Source of the DNA: an uncultured Saprospiraceae bacterium
GTDB taxonomy: Bacteria; Bacteroidota; Bacteroidia; Chitinophagales; Saprospiraceae
Length of the DNA stretch: 64,000 nucleotides
Assembly (NCBI GenBank): GCA_937921775.1
Contig: CAKZUK010000025.1
Coordinates: 42,841 to 106,840 of the forward strand
Direction: 5' to 3'
Made by a program: the position numbers and the translations under genes. The notes under the pieces are model-generated. The model did not search any database, was not told where the DNA came from, and saw only the letters and a list, made by a program, of their open reading frames with translations. This document shows, one piece after another, positions 47,716-58,200 of the stretch (its first letter is position 1; each line of letters begins with the position of its first letter).

Positions 47716-48305
47716 AGTTTGTTTGATAGCAAATGAACAGTAAAGTGTGCTAAAAGAGCCACCGTATTGAAAAATAGCAGTTTTACACAAATCTGTTGCG
47801 AAATAACGAATATTGATTGAATAAGAGTAGCCTTTGAGAGATTAAGTAATGTCACCGTTTAATTTTAATATTAGCCTTTCCGGTTTTTGACTCTCTAACT
47901 ATATATTGACATGGGACTCAAAAAACAACCTTAAACACTGAATTACAGGTACTTATCAGATAAAAACAGTTCATTTTACAGCAAATTTCAGCAAAAACGA
48001 TCTTATTTAGCTATAGTATTTCCCAAAAGCAAATACTATATTCACTAATTGGTTAATTCATTCATCGTATTAAGAAATACTTTCTTATATTTAATAAAAC
48101 TTATAGGTAGATCAAAAAAGGCCTAATTCTTGCATTTAAATTGAACAAAAAGCCTTCAATTTTCATATGTTAAGGCCCATAAATTCGCGCAACCTTTTAG
48201 ATAGTAGACTCGTAAATTAAACAGGAAGTTAAAATAAAACTTCTTTCCTGGCTCTCCAAGATGATTTATACTTATTTTGAAACTGTAATTAAAAAAGACG
48301 CTTTA
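47716..48305. other. 590-base divergent intergenic region
   Basis: Separates the polyprenyl synthase and the response regulator. It contains a perfect 10-bp inverted repeat TATAGTATTT/AAATACTATA (48012-48021 with 48031-48040), which could be an operator or a hairpin. No coding gene or clear promoter of either direction is seen. Confidence 0.5.
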
Positions 48306-48752
48306 ATGAGAAATAGAACCAGACCGGTAAATATATTATTGATTGAAGATAATCCTGGAGATATTCGTCTTACAGAAGAAGCCTTTAATGAATGCCAGAT
48401 CAATGTGAATCTAATATCTGTGATGGATGGAGTTGAAGCAATTAAGTATTTGACAAAAATTGAAAAATACACCTCTGCTGAAACACCTGACTTAATTCTA
48501 TTGGATTTAAATCTGCCCAAAAAAGATGGTAGAGAAGTATTAGAAGAGATTAAATCTGATGGTCAACTCAAGCGAATCCCAGTGATTGTGCTTACGACCT
48601 CTAATGCAGAACAGGACATTTTGAAAACATACAATTTACATGTCAATGGTTTCATCAACAAACCCGTAGACTTTGATCGCTTTTTTGATATTATCCAAAA
48701 GATTAAAGATTTTTGGTTATCCACTGCGGTATTACCATCTATGATAAACTAA
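48306..48752 (+). CDS. Single-domain response regulator (Rcp1-like)
   Basis: 148 residues from the ATG at 48306 (MRNRTRPVNILLIEDNPGDI), chosen over 48261 because the receiver fold begins here. It is a receiver domain only, with the acidic pair in IEDNPGD, phospho-acceptor Asp67 in LILLDLNLPKKDG, Thr in VLTTSNAEQD and Lys in FINKPVDFDRF. The EDNPGDIRL start and extended loop before the Asp are typical of Rcp1-type regulators that pair with phytochrome-like kinases. No output domain, so it acts by protein contact or phosphorelay. It lies 80 bases before the hybrid kinase gene on the same strand, and the two probably work together. Confidence 0.9.
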   Translation: MRNRTRPVNILLIEDNPGDIRLTEEAFNECQINVNLISVMDGVEAIKYLTKIEKYTSAETPDLILLDLNLPKKDGREVLEEIKSDGQLKRIPVIVLTTSNAEQDILKTYNLHVNGFINKPVDFDRFFDIIQKIKDFWLSTAVLPSMIN

Positions 48753-48832
48753 TTTTGCGAATTTTGAGCTGTCCAATATCGCCTACAAAGTTTCAATAAA
48801 ATTTAGCTAACACACAGAACCCCACTTCTCGC

Positions 48833-50782
48833 ATGAGCACCTTTAACAAAACTAGAATCCTTCTTATCGAGGACAACAAGGCTGACCATAAGTTAATCGA
48901 GCTAACGCTTGACGATGCTTCTATTAAGTTTGATTTATTACACGCAGAAACACTCTTCGAAGGACTCGATATTATCCAAAACAAAGAAATCGATCTAGCC
49001 TTACTTGATCTTTCTCTTCCAGATAGTAGCGGATTTAAAACTTTATCAAAGTTCTTAGAGAAAGCACCACACGTGCCGGTCATCTTATTGACTGGAATGA
49101 ATAATGAGATTATTGGTAATCAAGCCATCAAAGCAGGAGCCCAGGATTTCTTGGTAAAAGGACAATTTGACGGTAAACTATTGGGCCGTGCGATTAGATA
49201 TTCTCTACAGCGTTTTAAAACACAAATAAAGCTAGAAGAAACTGCTCGTAATTTAGTGATTAGTGAAAAGCGATTTGTAGAAGCTCAGGAGATGGCCCGT
49301 TTCGGAAATTGGGAAATGGATATTGTTACCAGCGAGATGACCTGGACAGATGAAATTTTCAGAATTTTTGGATTCCAACCTAATAGTTTCACGCCAACAC
49401 TTTCAGATTATTTGAGCCATGTGCATACCGAAGATAAATCTGCTGTTGAAGCATTTTTTGAGGTTGCTGCAAAAGATGGTCAGTTGCACCGCCTAGAGCA
49501 TCGTATTGTTTTAGACAATCGCAATTTGCATTATGTTGACATTCAAGCAAAAGTGTTTTATGAAGAGATTGATGAACGCATCCTTTTAGTAGGTGCTATT
49601 CAAGACATCACTGAGCGAAAAATATCCGAGCAATTAATTATTGAAAAAAATCTAAATAACAAAACTTCCAAAATAAAGGAGGCTGCCTTATCTGACATTG
49701 GCTTTCACATTAGAACACCACTTGCATCTATAGTAAATTTACTTTTCCTTCTTGATAAAAGTTCGACTTCTAATCAACAGAAAGAATATCTTGATGGCTT
49801 AAAAACCTCTGTTGATGACCTTTCAATGATGGTGAGTAATATGCTTAACTTTTCTATGTTGGCCTCAGGAGACATTGCAATGAGCGAGGAAGAAATCAAT
49901 TTCGAAAGTTTCTTCCAGAGTATTAAAAAAGTCGTTCAAATAAAAGCAGATAATGCCAATATCAATTTGAGCTTTGATTTGGCTGAAGGTATTCCAACAA
50001 AAGTAAAAAGTGATTACAACAAGTTAACTCAAATATTTTATAATCTATTCGAATCTATTTTTGGCTTCACCACTTCAGATAGTAACATTAATATTTCGGT
50101 TACGAGTCGCGAATTGAGTGATAACAGGGCGATGCTCACTTGCATTGCAAAAGATACAGTCAACAATATATCGACAGATGATTTGAAAACTTTACAGAAT
50201 GCTGAAAAGCTTCTAGAGGTTTATACAGAAGACCAAGATGATGATGCAGAAAAGAAGCATTTAGGTGCAGCGATAGTAAGTAAATTGGTCAATGTGATGG
50301 GCGGTAAGATTCAAATTAAAAGTAGTGCTGATAATGGATTTGAATATGTCATTGACATTCCATTGAATACCGTCAAAGCTAATAATTTTGCATCTGGGCG
50401 ACCTGAGATGCCGATTAAAATACTATTGGTTGAGGACCATTTTCTAAATCAGATAGCAACGAAAAAAGTACTCACAACTTGGTCAGAAAAAATCACTGTA
50501 GATATCGCGGAGAATGGCTTAGTGGCTGTTGAAAAATACAGAGAGCATGGTTATGATTTGATATTGATGGATCTACAGATGCCGGTAATGGGTGGGATCG
50601 AAGCCTCTCGGAAGATACGAGATGATAGTGATGTTCCTATCATTGCCTTAACTGCGAATGCGACTAATCAGGAGATGGAGAAGTGCACAGTTGCAGGTAT
50701 TAATGATTATTTGTCAAAGCCATTCCAACCTGAAGAATTGTATTCTAAAATACTAAATTTACTGGTAACGGTAGCTGGTTAA
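48833..50782 (+). CDS. Hybrid signalling protein REC-PAS-HisK-REC with degenerate ATPase domain
   Basis: 649-residue cytoplasmic protein. Domains: receiver 1 (about 8-125, Asp59 in LALLDLSLPDSSG), PAS (about 150-275, RFGNWEMDIVTSEMTWTDEI), a DHp-like helical region with His292 in IGFHIRTPLAS, an HATPase-like region (about 375-520), and receiver 2 (about 530-645, Asp580 in LILMDLQMPVMGG). The ATP-binding boxes are poor: the N-box reads YNLFESIFGFT where NLLxNAxKFT is expected, the G1 box reads DTVNNIS instead of DxGxG, and the G2 box reads HLGAAI instead of GxGLGL. It may therefore be a pseudokinase or phosphorelay scaffold. It follows a single-domain response regulator by 80 bases. Confidence 0.85.
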   Translation: MSTFNKTRILLIEDNKADHKLIELTLDDASIKFDLLHAETLFEGLDIIQNKEIDLALLDLSLPDSSGFKTLSKFLEKAPHVPVILLTGMNNEIIGNQAIKAGAQDFLVKGQFDGKLLGRAIRYSLQRFKTQIKLEETARNLVISEKRFVEAQEMARFGNWEMDIVTSEMTWTDEIFRIFGFQPNSFTPTLSDYLSHVHTEDKSAVEAFFEVAAKDGQLHRLEHRIVLDNRNLHYVDIQAKVFYEEIDERILLVGAIQDITERKISEQLIIEKNLNNKTSKIKEAALSDIGFHIRTPLASIVNLLFLLDKSSTSNQQKEYLDGLKTSVDDLSMMVSNMLNFSMLASGDIAMSEEEINFESFFQSIKKVVQIKADNANINLSFDLAEGIPTKVKSDYNKLTQIFYNLFESIFGFTTSDSNINISVTSRELSDNRAMLTCIAKDTVNNISTDDLKTLQNAEKLLEVYTEDQDDDAEKKHLGAAIVSKLVNVMGGKIQIKSSADNGFEYVIDIPLNTVKANNFASGRPEMPIKILLVEDHFLNQIATKKVLTTWSEKITVDIAENGLVAVEKYREHGYDLILMDLQMPVMGGIEASRKIRDDSDVPIIALTANATNQEMEKCTVAGINDYLSKPFQPEELYSKILNLLVTVAG

Positions 50783-50804
50783 ATAGAACAATAATCAATT
50801 TCAA

Positions 50805-50841
50805 AAAAGTGAGCATTCGACGCAAGTTGATGCTCACTTTT
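50805..50841. terminator. Bidirectional terminator overlapping a stop codon
   Basis: 12-bp perfect stem (50805-50816 with 50830-50841). On the minus strand six T follow; on the plus strand four. The minus-strand gene's TGA stop (50836-50834) lies inside the stem. Confidence 0.8.
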
Positions 50842-52366
50842 CTGTTGGTAGCCTTTTTCTAGTTCTGTGTATTTTAGTTTCTAATAATCCCAACACTATT
50901 TCCCATAAGTTTTCGTAAGCAATTATTTCGGTTATGCTTGGAGTTGATGTACCTAAGGAAGTGATCGTTATCATTTTATTATAATACTTTTTAGATTTCC
51001 TTATAACAGCCTCTTTGTGAAATTTTGCGTTTATGATTTCGAGTAACATTTTTACGAAATAAAAGCTTCTCATTGTTTCAGGATTTCGCAAATAGCGATA
51101 CGCATAAATCCTCAGACTTTCAGCACGGTCGATCAGTCTCTCATTCTTTTTCATTTGGAGTAGCAACAGGAATTGTACAATTAAGATTGCAGCATTGAAT
51201 CCCATTTTATCTTTTGAAAAAGTGGGAAGTTCATTAATGAATTTTCCAAGTCGGAAGTTTGTTTTTTGCTCACTTTCTTCTAGCTCTTCAGATAATTTTA
51301 AAAATTCTAGATAGGCTTCATATATTTTCCAATGCTCCTTATGGCTATCTAGCATTAGGTCAAAATTCTTATCTGTGACGGCAGCATAATACTGATCGTG
51401 TGCCACTTCATATTTTTCACAAGTAAATGAAAGTAGAATATATTGTTCGATAGTAATAAAATAGTTTCGGGTAGCCTTATTTGTGATATATTCGATAGCC
51501 CTTTTTATTGTTTTTTCTCCATTCTCAAAATCCTTTACTTTATGATAAAATCCCAAAGATTTAAAAAGAAAAAAGAAAACACTATTCCTTTTTAAAGGTT
51601 TTTTATTTTCAAAATAGACAACTGCATCTTCACAAACTTTTCGCATAGCTTCATATTCTCCTGCTATTTCATGGGTTAAAATAAACACATTAAACGCACT
51701 CGTATATAATACAAGAGACTCCATTGAATCTGTATACTTCTTCAATTCAGTTGAATACTCTTTTGCTTTTATAGCTAATTCCGTTTGAGCAGATCTTGAT
51801 TTTACAAAATGGATGACAATGCTCTCTTCATATTCACTAGCGAGTAATTCCGCATGATGTAGTTTCTGGTATTTATGAACCAAATCATTATAATAATTAA
51901 ACTTCTTTTTGTCCCCCATTCTTCCTGACAATTTCCTCAAACGAGATGAAATCATTAAACAAAGCTCAGTGAATTCATATTTGACTGTTTGTTTCAAAAT
52001 ACGCTTGCCTAATGAGAACCCTGATTGATATCCTCCTCTTCCTAACAAAACTTTGAATGAGGAAAACTCTCGATAACAAGAAGTAGTAGCGACACTATAA
52101 TTTGTTATTCCTGGAATAGCATCAGCAAATAGTATCGTATTTACCAACTGATTCTTTAATCGATTTTTTAGTTTTATATACGCTCCTTTTCCAAGACCAT
52201 CTCCATAAATTTTAGAGATAGCTTCCTCGTCAGTCTTAAATTGACCTTTTTGAACACCTTCAAATAGCTCATACATCAAACCACTTTTATTGGCTGGTGT
52301 CAAAATATCAAGCTTTCTAATTCCTTGCCTATTAATCAGAGACACTATTTCTTTGAGTTCTTTCAT
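50834..52366 (-). CDS. Hypothetical helical protein, TPR-like, 510 residues
   Basis: Not recognised. No signal peptide or membrane helix is visible, so it is likely cytoplasmic. It begins MKELKEIVSLINRQGIRKLD with a short N-terminal module (KSGLMYELFEGVQKGQFKTD). From about residue 100 onward the protein is helical with regularly spaced aromatic pairs (YNDLVHKYQKLHHAELLASE, ENGEKTIKRAIEYITNKATR), suggesting a superhelical TPR-like scaffold. It ends in a basic tail HRTRKRLPTEK. It shares a bidirectional terminator with the hybrid signalling gene and is divergent from the oxoamine synthase gene. Function unknown. Confidence 0.65.
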   Translation of the reverse strand: MKELKEIVSLINRQGIRKLDILTPANKSGLMYELFEGVQKGQFKTDEEAISKIYGDGLGKGAYIKLKNRLKNQLVNTILFADAIPGITNYSVATTSCYREFSSFKVLLGRGGYQSGFSLGKRILKQTVKYEFTELCLMISSRLRKLSGRMGDKKKFNYYNDLVHKYQKLHHAELLASEYEESIVIHFVKSRSAQTELAIKAKEYSTELKKYTDSMESLVLYTSAFNVFILTHEIAGEYEAMRKVCEDAVVYFENKKPLKRNSVFFFLFKSLGFYHKVKDFENGEKTIKRAIEYITNKATRNYFITIEQYILLSFTCEKYEVAHDQYYAAVTDKNFDLMLDSHKEHWKIYEAYLEFLKLSEELEESEQKTNFRLGKFINELPTFSKDKMGFNAAILIVQFLLLLQMKKNERLIDRAESLRIYAYRYLRNPETMRSFYFVKMLLEIINAKFHKEAVIRKSKKYYNKMITITSLGTSTPSITEIIAYENLWEIVLGLLETKIHRTRKRLPTEK

Positions 52367-52904
52367 TTATATAAGGCTTAAAAAAAATTGAGAAAAAAAT
52401 AAAAATGTCTGAAAATTATAGGTAATAAAATTATAATTTAATGATTTACAATGCTTTACATAATTAAAGATAAAAATAAACTTCATAAATCGTGTCTTAA
52501 ATTTGCATTTTTTGTTACATTTTTCAAATATCCAAGCAAGTACCTTTATAAGGCAATCGGGACGATATCATAATTCTCTCAACATCGAGAGTAAAAATAT
52601 ATATCGATAACAAAATCAGTCGCTTAAAAAAATAACACGCCGGTTAATCTGAATGAGATGTAAGAGTTATCGAAAACGTTAACAGAATTACATTTAAACT
52701 CACAGGTTTACTAACTGGCTCATATTCGGGAATACCCTGAATCTTTGCCAGTTATTTTTCTGTGAATAATACTCAGGCTCTAATACTTTGGAGTCAACTC
52801 ATACCTACCATTCATATACCGAGAGTTAGCAAGTCAGCCTCAAGAAAATAAAGCTAGATAGGATATTTTTTTTGAATCCAATTACTATCAAAAGACTACT
52901 AATT
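52367..52904 (+). promoter_or_regulatory. Long structured leader of the oxoamine synthase gene
   Basis: 538 bases without a gene. TAAATTTGC (52498-52506) matches the -7 consensus and would give a leader of about 390 nt. It contains a small hairpin CTCTC-AACATC-GAGAG, then a nested structure at 52701-52764: outer CACAG/CTGTG, middle TAACTGGC/GCCAGTTA (52712-52719 with 52747-52754) and an inner arm ATTCGGG/CCCTGAAT, with five T right after the middle stem. It resembles an attenuator or cis-regulatory RNA. Confidence 0.45.
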
Positions 52905-54212
52905 ATGAACCTCTCAAAAAAATTAAAACTACGGGTTTCTGAAATCCAACGCTACCAAGATTATCGCGGTCTATTACACCATATGGAACTCAATGGAGAG
53001 ATTTCAAATCGTATGACTTTCGACAACAAAGAAACTGTTGTATGGTGCGTAAATGATTATTTGGGATTAATGAACAACAAAGAAAGCAAGCAATTAGCAG
53101 CTGAGGTAAGTCTCAAATATGGCTCAGCTTATCCACATGCCACTCGCGCTACCTTTGGTGAGACCAAATTTCATCGCGAGTTTGAAGAAGAGCTAGCCGA
53201 TTTTGTAAATCAGGAATCTGCCTATTTACTAAACCTCGGTTATGCAGGCATCTGCTCTATCGTAGATGCATTGACAGATAGACATGACACCATTATTTAT
53301 GATCAAGCCATTCATGCTTGTTCAATTGATGGAGTAAGATTACACAACGGACGTAAATTCTGTTTCAAACATAATAGTGTCGCACATTTAGAGACTCAAA
53401 TAAAGCGAGCTTTAAAACGACACGATCCAGAAACTGGAAGTATACTTGTAATCATCGATGGTGTTTACAGCATGCACGGTGAACAGGCTCCTTTGAAAGA
53501 AATTGTAGCCTTGAAGAAAAAATATGATTTCTGTCTTTTAGTTGACGACAGTCACGGTTTTGGTGTACTCGGACACAGCGGAGCAGGAGCAGCACAAGAA
53601 CATGACGTTGAAGATGAGGTAGATATCTATGTTGCTACTTTTACAAAAGCAATAGGAAGCCTCGGAGCATTCGTGGCAGGAAACAAAACAATTATTGACT
53701 ATTTAAGATATAATACGCGATCTCAAATTTTCTCGCGGACCATACCTTTAAGTCAATTATTACCTGCTCAAAATAATTTAAGAGTACTAAGAAAAGAACC
53801 CGGTAGACGTATAAAGCTATGGAACAATACCATTCGGTTCCAAAATGGATTGAAGAAAATGGGGATTAACATCGGTGAACCGGAAAGCCCGGTCACTCCA
53901 ATTCGAATTATTGGGTCTATTGATGAAGGTGTTGAAGTACTACTGGATTTAAGAAATAATGGTGTTTTTAGTTATCTAGTCTGCTATCCTGTTGTGCCAA
54001 AAGGAACGTGCCTAATTAGAATGGTACCTACTTATAATCACACAACACAGGACATTGACCACACATTAAATGTGTTCAAAAAACTAACAAAGAAATATCC
54101 TGAACGCTTACTTAAGAATCATGGTGACGAAAAGGTTGTCGTCTCCATTAAGCAAACAGAAAAACAGGATAAAGGTCTTCTTATACGTTCTGCCACCCAA
54201 GGCGGAAAGTAA
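52905..54212 (+). CDS. PLP-dependent alpha-oxoamine synthase (serine palmitoyltransferase-like)
   Basis: 435 residues from the ATG at 52905 (MNLSKKLKLRVSEIQRYQDY). It belongs to the alpha-oxoamine synthase group that condenses an amino acid with an acyl-CoA. The PLP lysine is Lys248 in VATFTKAIGSLGAF; the PLP-stacking and Asp regions are QAIHACSIDGVRL and LLVDDSHGFGVLG. GSAYPHATRATFGETKFHRE is the family-wide substrate region. In Bacteroidota the commonest member of this group makes 3-ketodihydrosphingosine from serine and palmitoyl-CoA for sphingolipids; 2-amino-3-ketobutyrate ligase and AONS are alternatives. The C-terminal 30 residues (EKVVVSIKQTEKQDKGLLIR) are an extension. A strong terminator follows. 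Confidence 0.82.
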   Translation: MNLSKKLKLRVSEIQRYQDYRGLLHHMELNGEISNRMTFDNKETVVWCVNDYLGLMNNKESKQLAAEVSLKYGSAYPHATRATFGETKFHREFEEELADFVNQESAYLLNLGYAGICSIVDALTDRHDTIIYDQAIHACSIDGVRLHNGRKFCFKHNSVAHLETQIKRALKRHDPETGSILVIIDGVYSMHGEQAPLKEIVALKKKYDFCLLVDDSHGFGVLGHSGAGAAQEHDVEDEVDIYVATFTKAIGSLGAFVAGNKTIIDYLRYNTRSQIFSRTIPLSQLLPAQNNLRVLRKEPGRRIKLWNNTIRFQNGLKKMGINIGEPESPVTPIRIIGSIDEGVEVLLDLRNNGVFSYLVCYPVVPKGTCLIRMVPTYNHTTQDIDHTLNVFKKLTKKYPERLLKNHGDEKVVVSIKQTEKQDKGLLIRSATQGGK

Positions 54213-54235
54213 TTGGAACCTGATAGCTGACTTGC

Positions 54236-54270
54236 GGCACCTTGTCTCTTCGACAGGGTGCCTTTTTTTT
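54236..54270 (+). terminator. Strong terminator after the oxoamine synthase gene
   Basis: 11-bp stem GGCACCTTGTC/GACAGGGTGCC (54236-54246 with 54252-54262) followed by eight T. Confidence 0.92.
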
Positions 54271-54357
54271 GCCCACACCCTACCATTTTCATCAATACTC
54301 CAAAAAGTCTATCTTGCACATCAATCGACCTTTATCGTTCACTAATTAAATTTAGTA

Positions 54358-55221
54358 ATGCTCAATAAATTATTCTTCTGGTTAAAAGTCTCTCGACCTG
54401 GATTGTGGTTTGCAACGATCTGGCTATATGTACTTCCCACTAGTCAAATGGATATTTGGCAAGACAGTAACTTCTGGCTGGGCTTTGCCTATATTACTTT
54501 TCCCCTTAATTTTCTGGTTTATGGATGGAATGATATAGTTGACCAAAAGACTGATGCTGCCAATCCACGAAAGGGTAATTATTGGTTTGGTGCAAAAGGT
54601 AATGCTACGCAACTGAAAGAATTGTGGAAAGCTATACTGATTGTTCAACTAATTTGCATGCCATATTTCATCTGGATCGGTGGCCCGGAAATGATCTTAC
54701 TCTTTGCTGGTTTATTGTTAATTAATGCCTTGTACAACCTTCCCAAAAATGGTTTGCGCTCACGCCCACCTCTTGAATTGCTTTGTCAGATTGGCTATCT
54801 ACTGATCGCTCCGTTTAGTATCCTTGTCAATCAAGTAGAAGCGCTTCCTGTTGCAACTTATGCCTACCTTTTTTTATTTGCTATGCAATCACATTTAATT
54901 GGGGAGGTCATGGACATAGAGCCTGATAAAAGTGCTGGTCGTAAAACTACTGCTACGATATGGGGTATAAAAAACACCAAACTCTTAATTATAGGAATTG
55001 TAATAGCCGAGGTAAGTTTACTTTTGCTCTACTTTAAAGAATACCTTTTCGCAGGGATGCTGGGCATTGGCTTGATATGGTTGATACTTGATCTGTTTTT
55101 CATTTACAAGACCAGTAGCTACACATTAAATCAGATGAAACTATTTGGTTTACTTTCCAATCTTGTTGCACTTATCAGCATGGCTTATGTTTGGTATTCT
55201 GGCTGCTTACTCGGTTCTTAA
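54358..55221 (+). CDS. UbiA family membrane prenyltransferase
   Basis: 287-residue inner-membrane protein with about nine hydrophobic helices. The first aspartate-rich motif is NDIVDQKTDAANPRKGNYW (NDxxDxxxD), the second EVMDIEPDKSAGRKTTAT (DxxxDxxxG), both needed for prenyl-diphosphate and Mg binding. UbiA enzymes attach prenyl chains to aromatic or other acceptors (menaquinone, heme O, carotenoid-like and archaeal lipids). The acceptor cannot be read from the sequence; the VSRPGLWFATIWLYVLP start resembles the group seen with carotenoid or chlorophyll-type enzymes. A terminator lies between it and the upstream oxoamine synthase. Its stop overlaps the convergent FG-GAP gene by four bases. 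Confidence 0.85.
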   Translation: MLNKLFFWLKVSRPGLWFATIWLYVLPTSQMDIWQDSNFWLGFAYITFPLNFLVYGWNDIVDQKTDAANPRKGNYWFGAKGNATQLKELWKAILIVQLICMPYFIWIGGPEMILLFAGLLLINALYNLPKNGLRSRPPLELLCQIGYLLIAPFSILVNQVEALPVATYAYLFLFAMQSHLIGEVMDIEPDKSAGRKTTATIWGIKNTKLLIIGIVIAEVSLLLLYFKEYLFAGMLGIGLIWLILDLFFIYKTSSYTLNQMKLFGLLSNLVALISMAYVWYSGCLLGS

Positions 55222-58200
55222 AATTCGTAAGCCATTATTCTAAAGTTATTGTTAGCGGTAAGCACCAATGATTTACTTCCTTTATAGTTGGAGATAATGG
55301 CCATATCTTTTGTATTAAAAGGTACGTAAAAACGTGAACCCCAAACTGGTACCGGATCGAAGGATTGTTCCTTTCCACCAAGTAGCACCAAACCATTTCC
55401 TGCGTCATACCTTACCGTTTCCACTTCCGAATCATAGTGATTTCCAACTAGGATCAAATCCAGTTGACCATCTTTATTGACATCTATGATTTTGCAATCT
55501 TGGACTGGCGCTAATTGCACTTCATTTGAGAAAGGTCGAAATACGTATTGTCCTCCCTCATTCCAAAGCACCCCACTTCTAAATTCCTTTGCCTCAATAT
55601 GCGTTGCCTTTTCGAGATTATCACCATAAATATCATTGATGGTCGCATTGGCAAAACTATTGAAATCCTTGAACTTAGTTTCGATGAATGGCATTTGTTC
55701 GGAAGAGCACTCACGCCCTCTCACAGGTACCTCACCATATTCAGAATTTTTAGCCAATACAATATCATTGGACTGATTCTGATCAAAATCATAAGCATAA
55801 ATTTTAAGTGGTTTCTTTGAATCTGGGTGAAACTTATTATTCAATCCAATATTACCTACTACAAAATCTATATCGCCGTCCTTATCCAAATCCTCTCCAT
55901 TGATATGAAACCACCAGCCAGTCAAATCCTCGTTCAAGATTTCCTTTGAAACATCGACTAAATCAGAACCAGTGTTTTTATAAAAAAGAGGGCTCATCCA
56001 TTCACCAACTATTACCAAATCCTGTTTGCCATCTTTATTAAAATCTGTTGCAACAGCATCCGTGACCATTCCCATTGTTTTAAAGGCTGGTGCCCAAGTA
56101 TCGGATTTATTGACAAAACCATCTTTTGTATTTATTAAAATATAACTCTCCCCTCCCCTCGGATATTTGCCCGGTATTCCTCTACTTCCTACAAACAAAT
56201 CGAGATCACCATCGCTGTCAAAATCGGCAGCAACAACACAAGAACCATTCCCCTTGCTCTCTGGCAAGCGAGTATCTTTACTAAAGCTACCTTTTCCATT
56301 GTTAATATAAATACGATCTTGGTTTAATGGGGCGCCTGCTTCTTTTTCACCACCTCCACTAACTACATATAAATCCAAATCTTTGTCGCCGTCGAGGTCC
56401 GCAAACAATACCCCCATATCTTCCATTTCTTTATCTACGTCCCAAGGCTGTGTTGCTGCTAGTGCAAAATTGCCATCAGATTTTTGCAAGAATAGCGCAC
56501 CACCCTGTCCACTAGCTCCTCCAACAAAAAAATCTTCTTTTCCATCACCATTAACGTCTCCTGTGCTAATGAAAGGTCCATTTTTTGACTGCATGTGTGG
56601 CAAGAGTATTTCTCTATCAAAATCATTAAATCGATTTTCACGGTGAAGGAAGTTGATTCCTGACTTTTGTGTCACCTCATTAAATGCAACGATTGGTAAA
56701 AAGAGAGCATTTACATAATTAAGTTTTGCATCAGCTTGCTTCACCTCTAGTCTCTGATTTGTTTTTACATCAGTATAGCGTGCGTATTTTCTGTTTGGAA
56801 AAACAACAACTACACTGTCAATTTTTTCAACACTTCCTAAACCAAAATGAATGAGCGGTTCCACTGATGACTGATAACCACGCGTCAAACTTAGTTCCTG
56901 ATATTGCTGACGACCATCATAATGAATGTAGACTTTTGTCCCAAGTGCGTTTGGATTTATTTTGTTTCCGGTGAGTTCAAGCTGTAAATAATTACCTGAC
57001 TTATTATTCCGATAAATTTGTGCGACATCATTCGAATTACAAACTACTAAATCAAGATCTCCATCTGCATCAAGGTCACCATAAGCTGCACCAAATGAAA
57101 ATCCAGGACTTTGTAAACCCCAGTCGCTAGTCGCATTATCGAAAGTGAGATCCCCATTATTTTTAAATAAATAATTCGACAACTTTTCAGAAGGAAAGGA
57201 TTTTGCCATTTTTAATAAGTCTGTTTTTTTGCGCTCTGTTGGATCTATATTTTTCATTTTATCGATGAGATCGCTGTTCCGCATATCACGGTTAACACCG
57301 TTTGTAACAAACATGTCTTTATACTCATCGTTATCAAAGTCAGCCATTAGTACACTCCAACTCCAATCTGTTTTTGCGATACCAGCCATTTGTCCGATCT
57401 CACTGTAAAATCCGTAGCCATTATTCAATTGTAGTGCGTTGGACATGTATTGATAACCGTAACCTTGAGCGACACTTTTCCAAAAATTCTTCGCGTTCAT
57501 TGCACGCATATTTTTCTTGGAACGTTTGTGGTCAGCTGCTTGCATATCTAGCACAGCTATGTCGGTCAAACCATCATTATTAAAATCAGCCAAATCACAA
57601 CCCATTGATGAGTACGAAGTGTGTTTGAACTCTTTTGCAGAACGATCAGTAAAAGTTCCGTTTCTAGCATTGATGAAAAGTTTATCCGGCTTTTCATAAT
57701 CACAAGCGACGTAAATATCGACCCAACCATCTTGGTTTACATCTGCCGCCACTAGCCCAAGTCCAAAATCATAATTTTCAACTCCTGCTTCTTTAGTCAC
57801 ATCTGCGAACTTTCCTTTTCCAAGGTTTTTATAGAGCTTATCGCTAAATTCGTATGGGATAGCATTTTTTTGCTGGTAATTAATTTTCTGTATAAAATTA
57901 TTCGATGGCATATTCATGAGGTACATATCCAAATCGCCATCTCTATCGTAATCAAAAAAGGTAGCCTGCGATGAATGTGCAGGATCGTCTAATCTATATT
58001 CCGCAGCTTTTTCAGTAAATGTAAGATCGCCATTATTAATCCATAATTCGTTTCGCCGTTTGTCTTTATGTTTATCATCTGTTCCCCATGAAGACTTGCA
58101 AACATAGATATCCAAAAGTCCATCTGCGTTGATATCTACCATTGTAACACCAGTTGACCATGAGTCGCTCAATCCAATTCCTGCCTTTTTAGAAATATCT

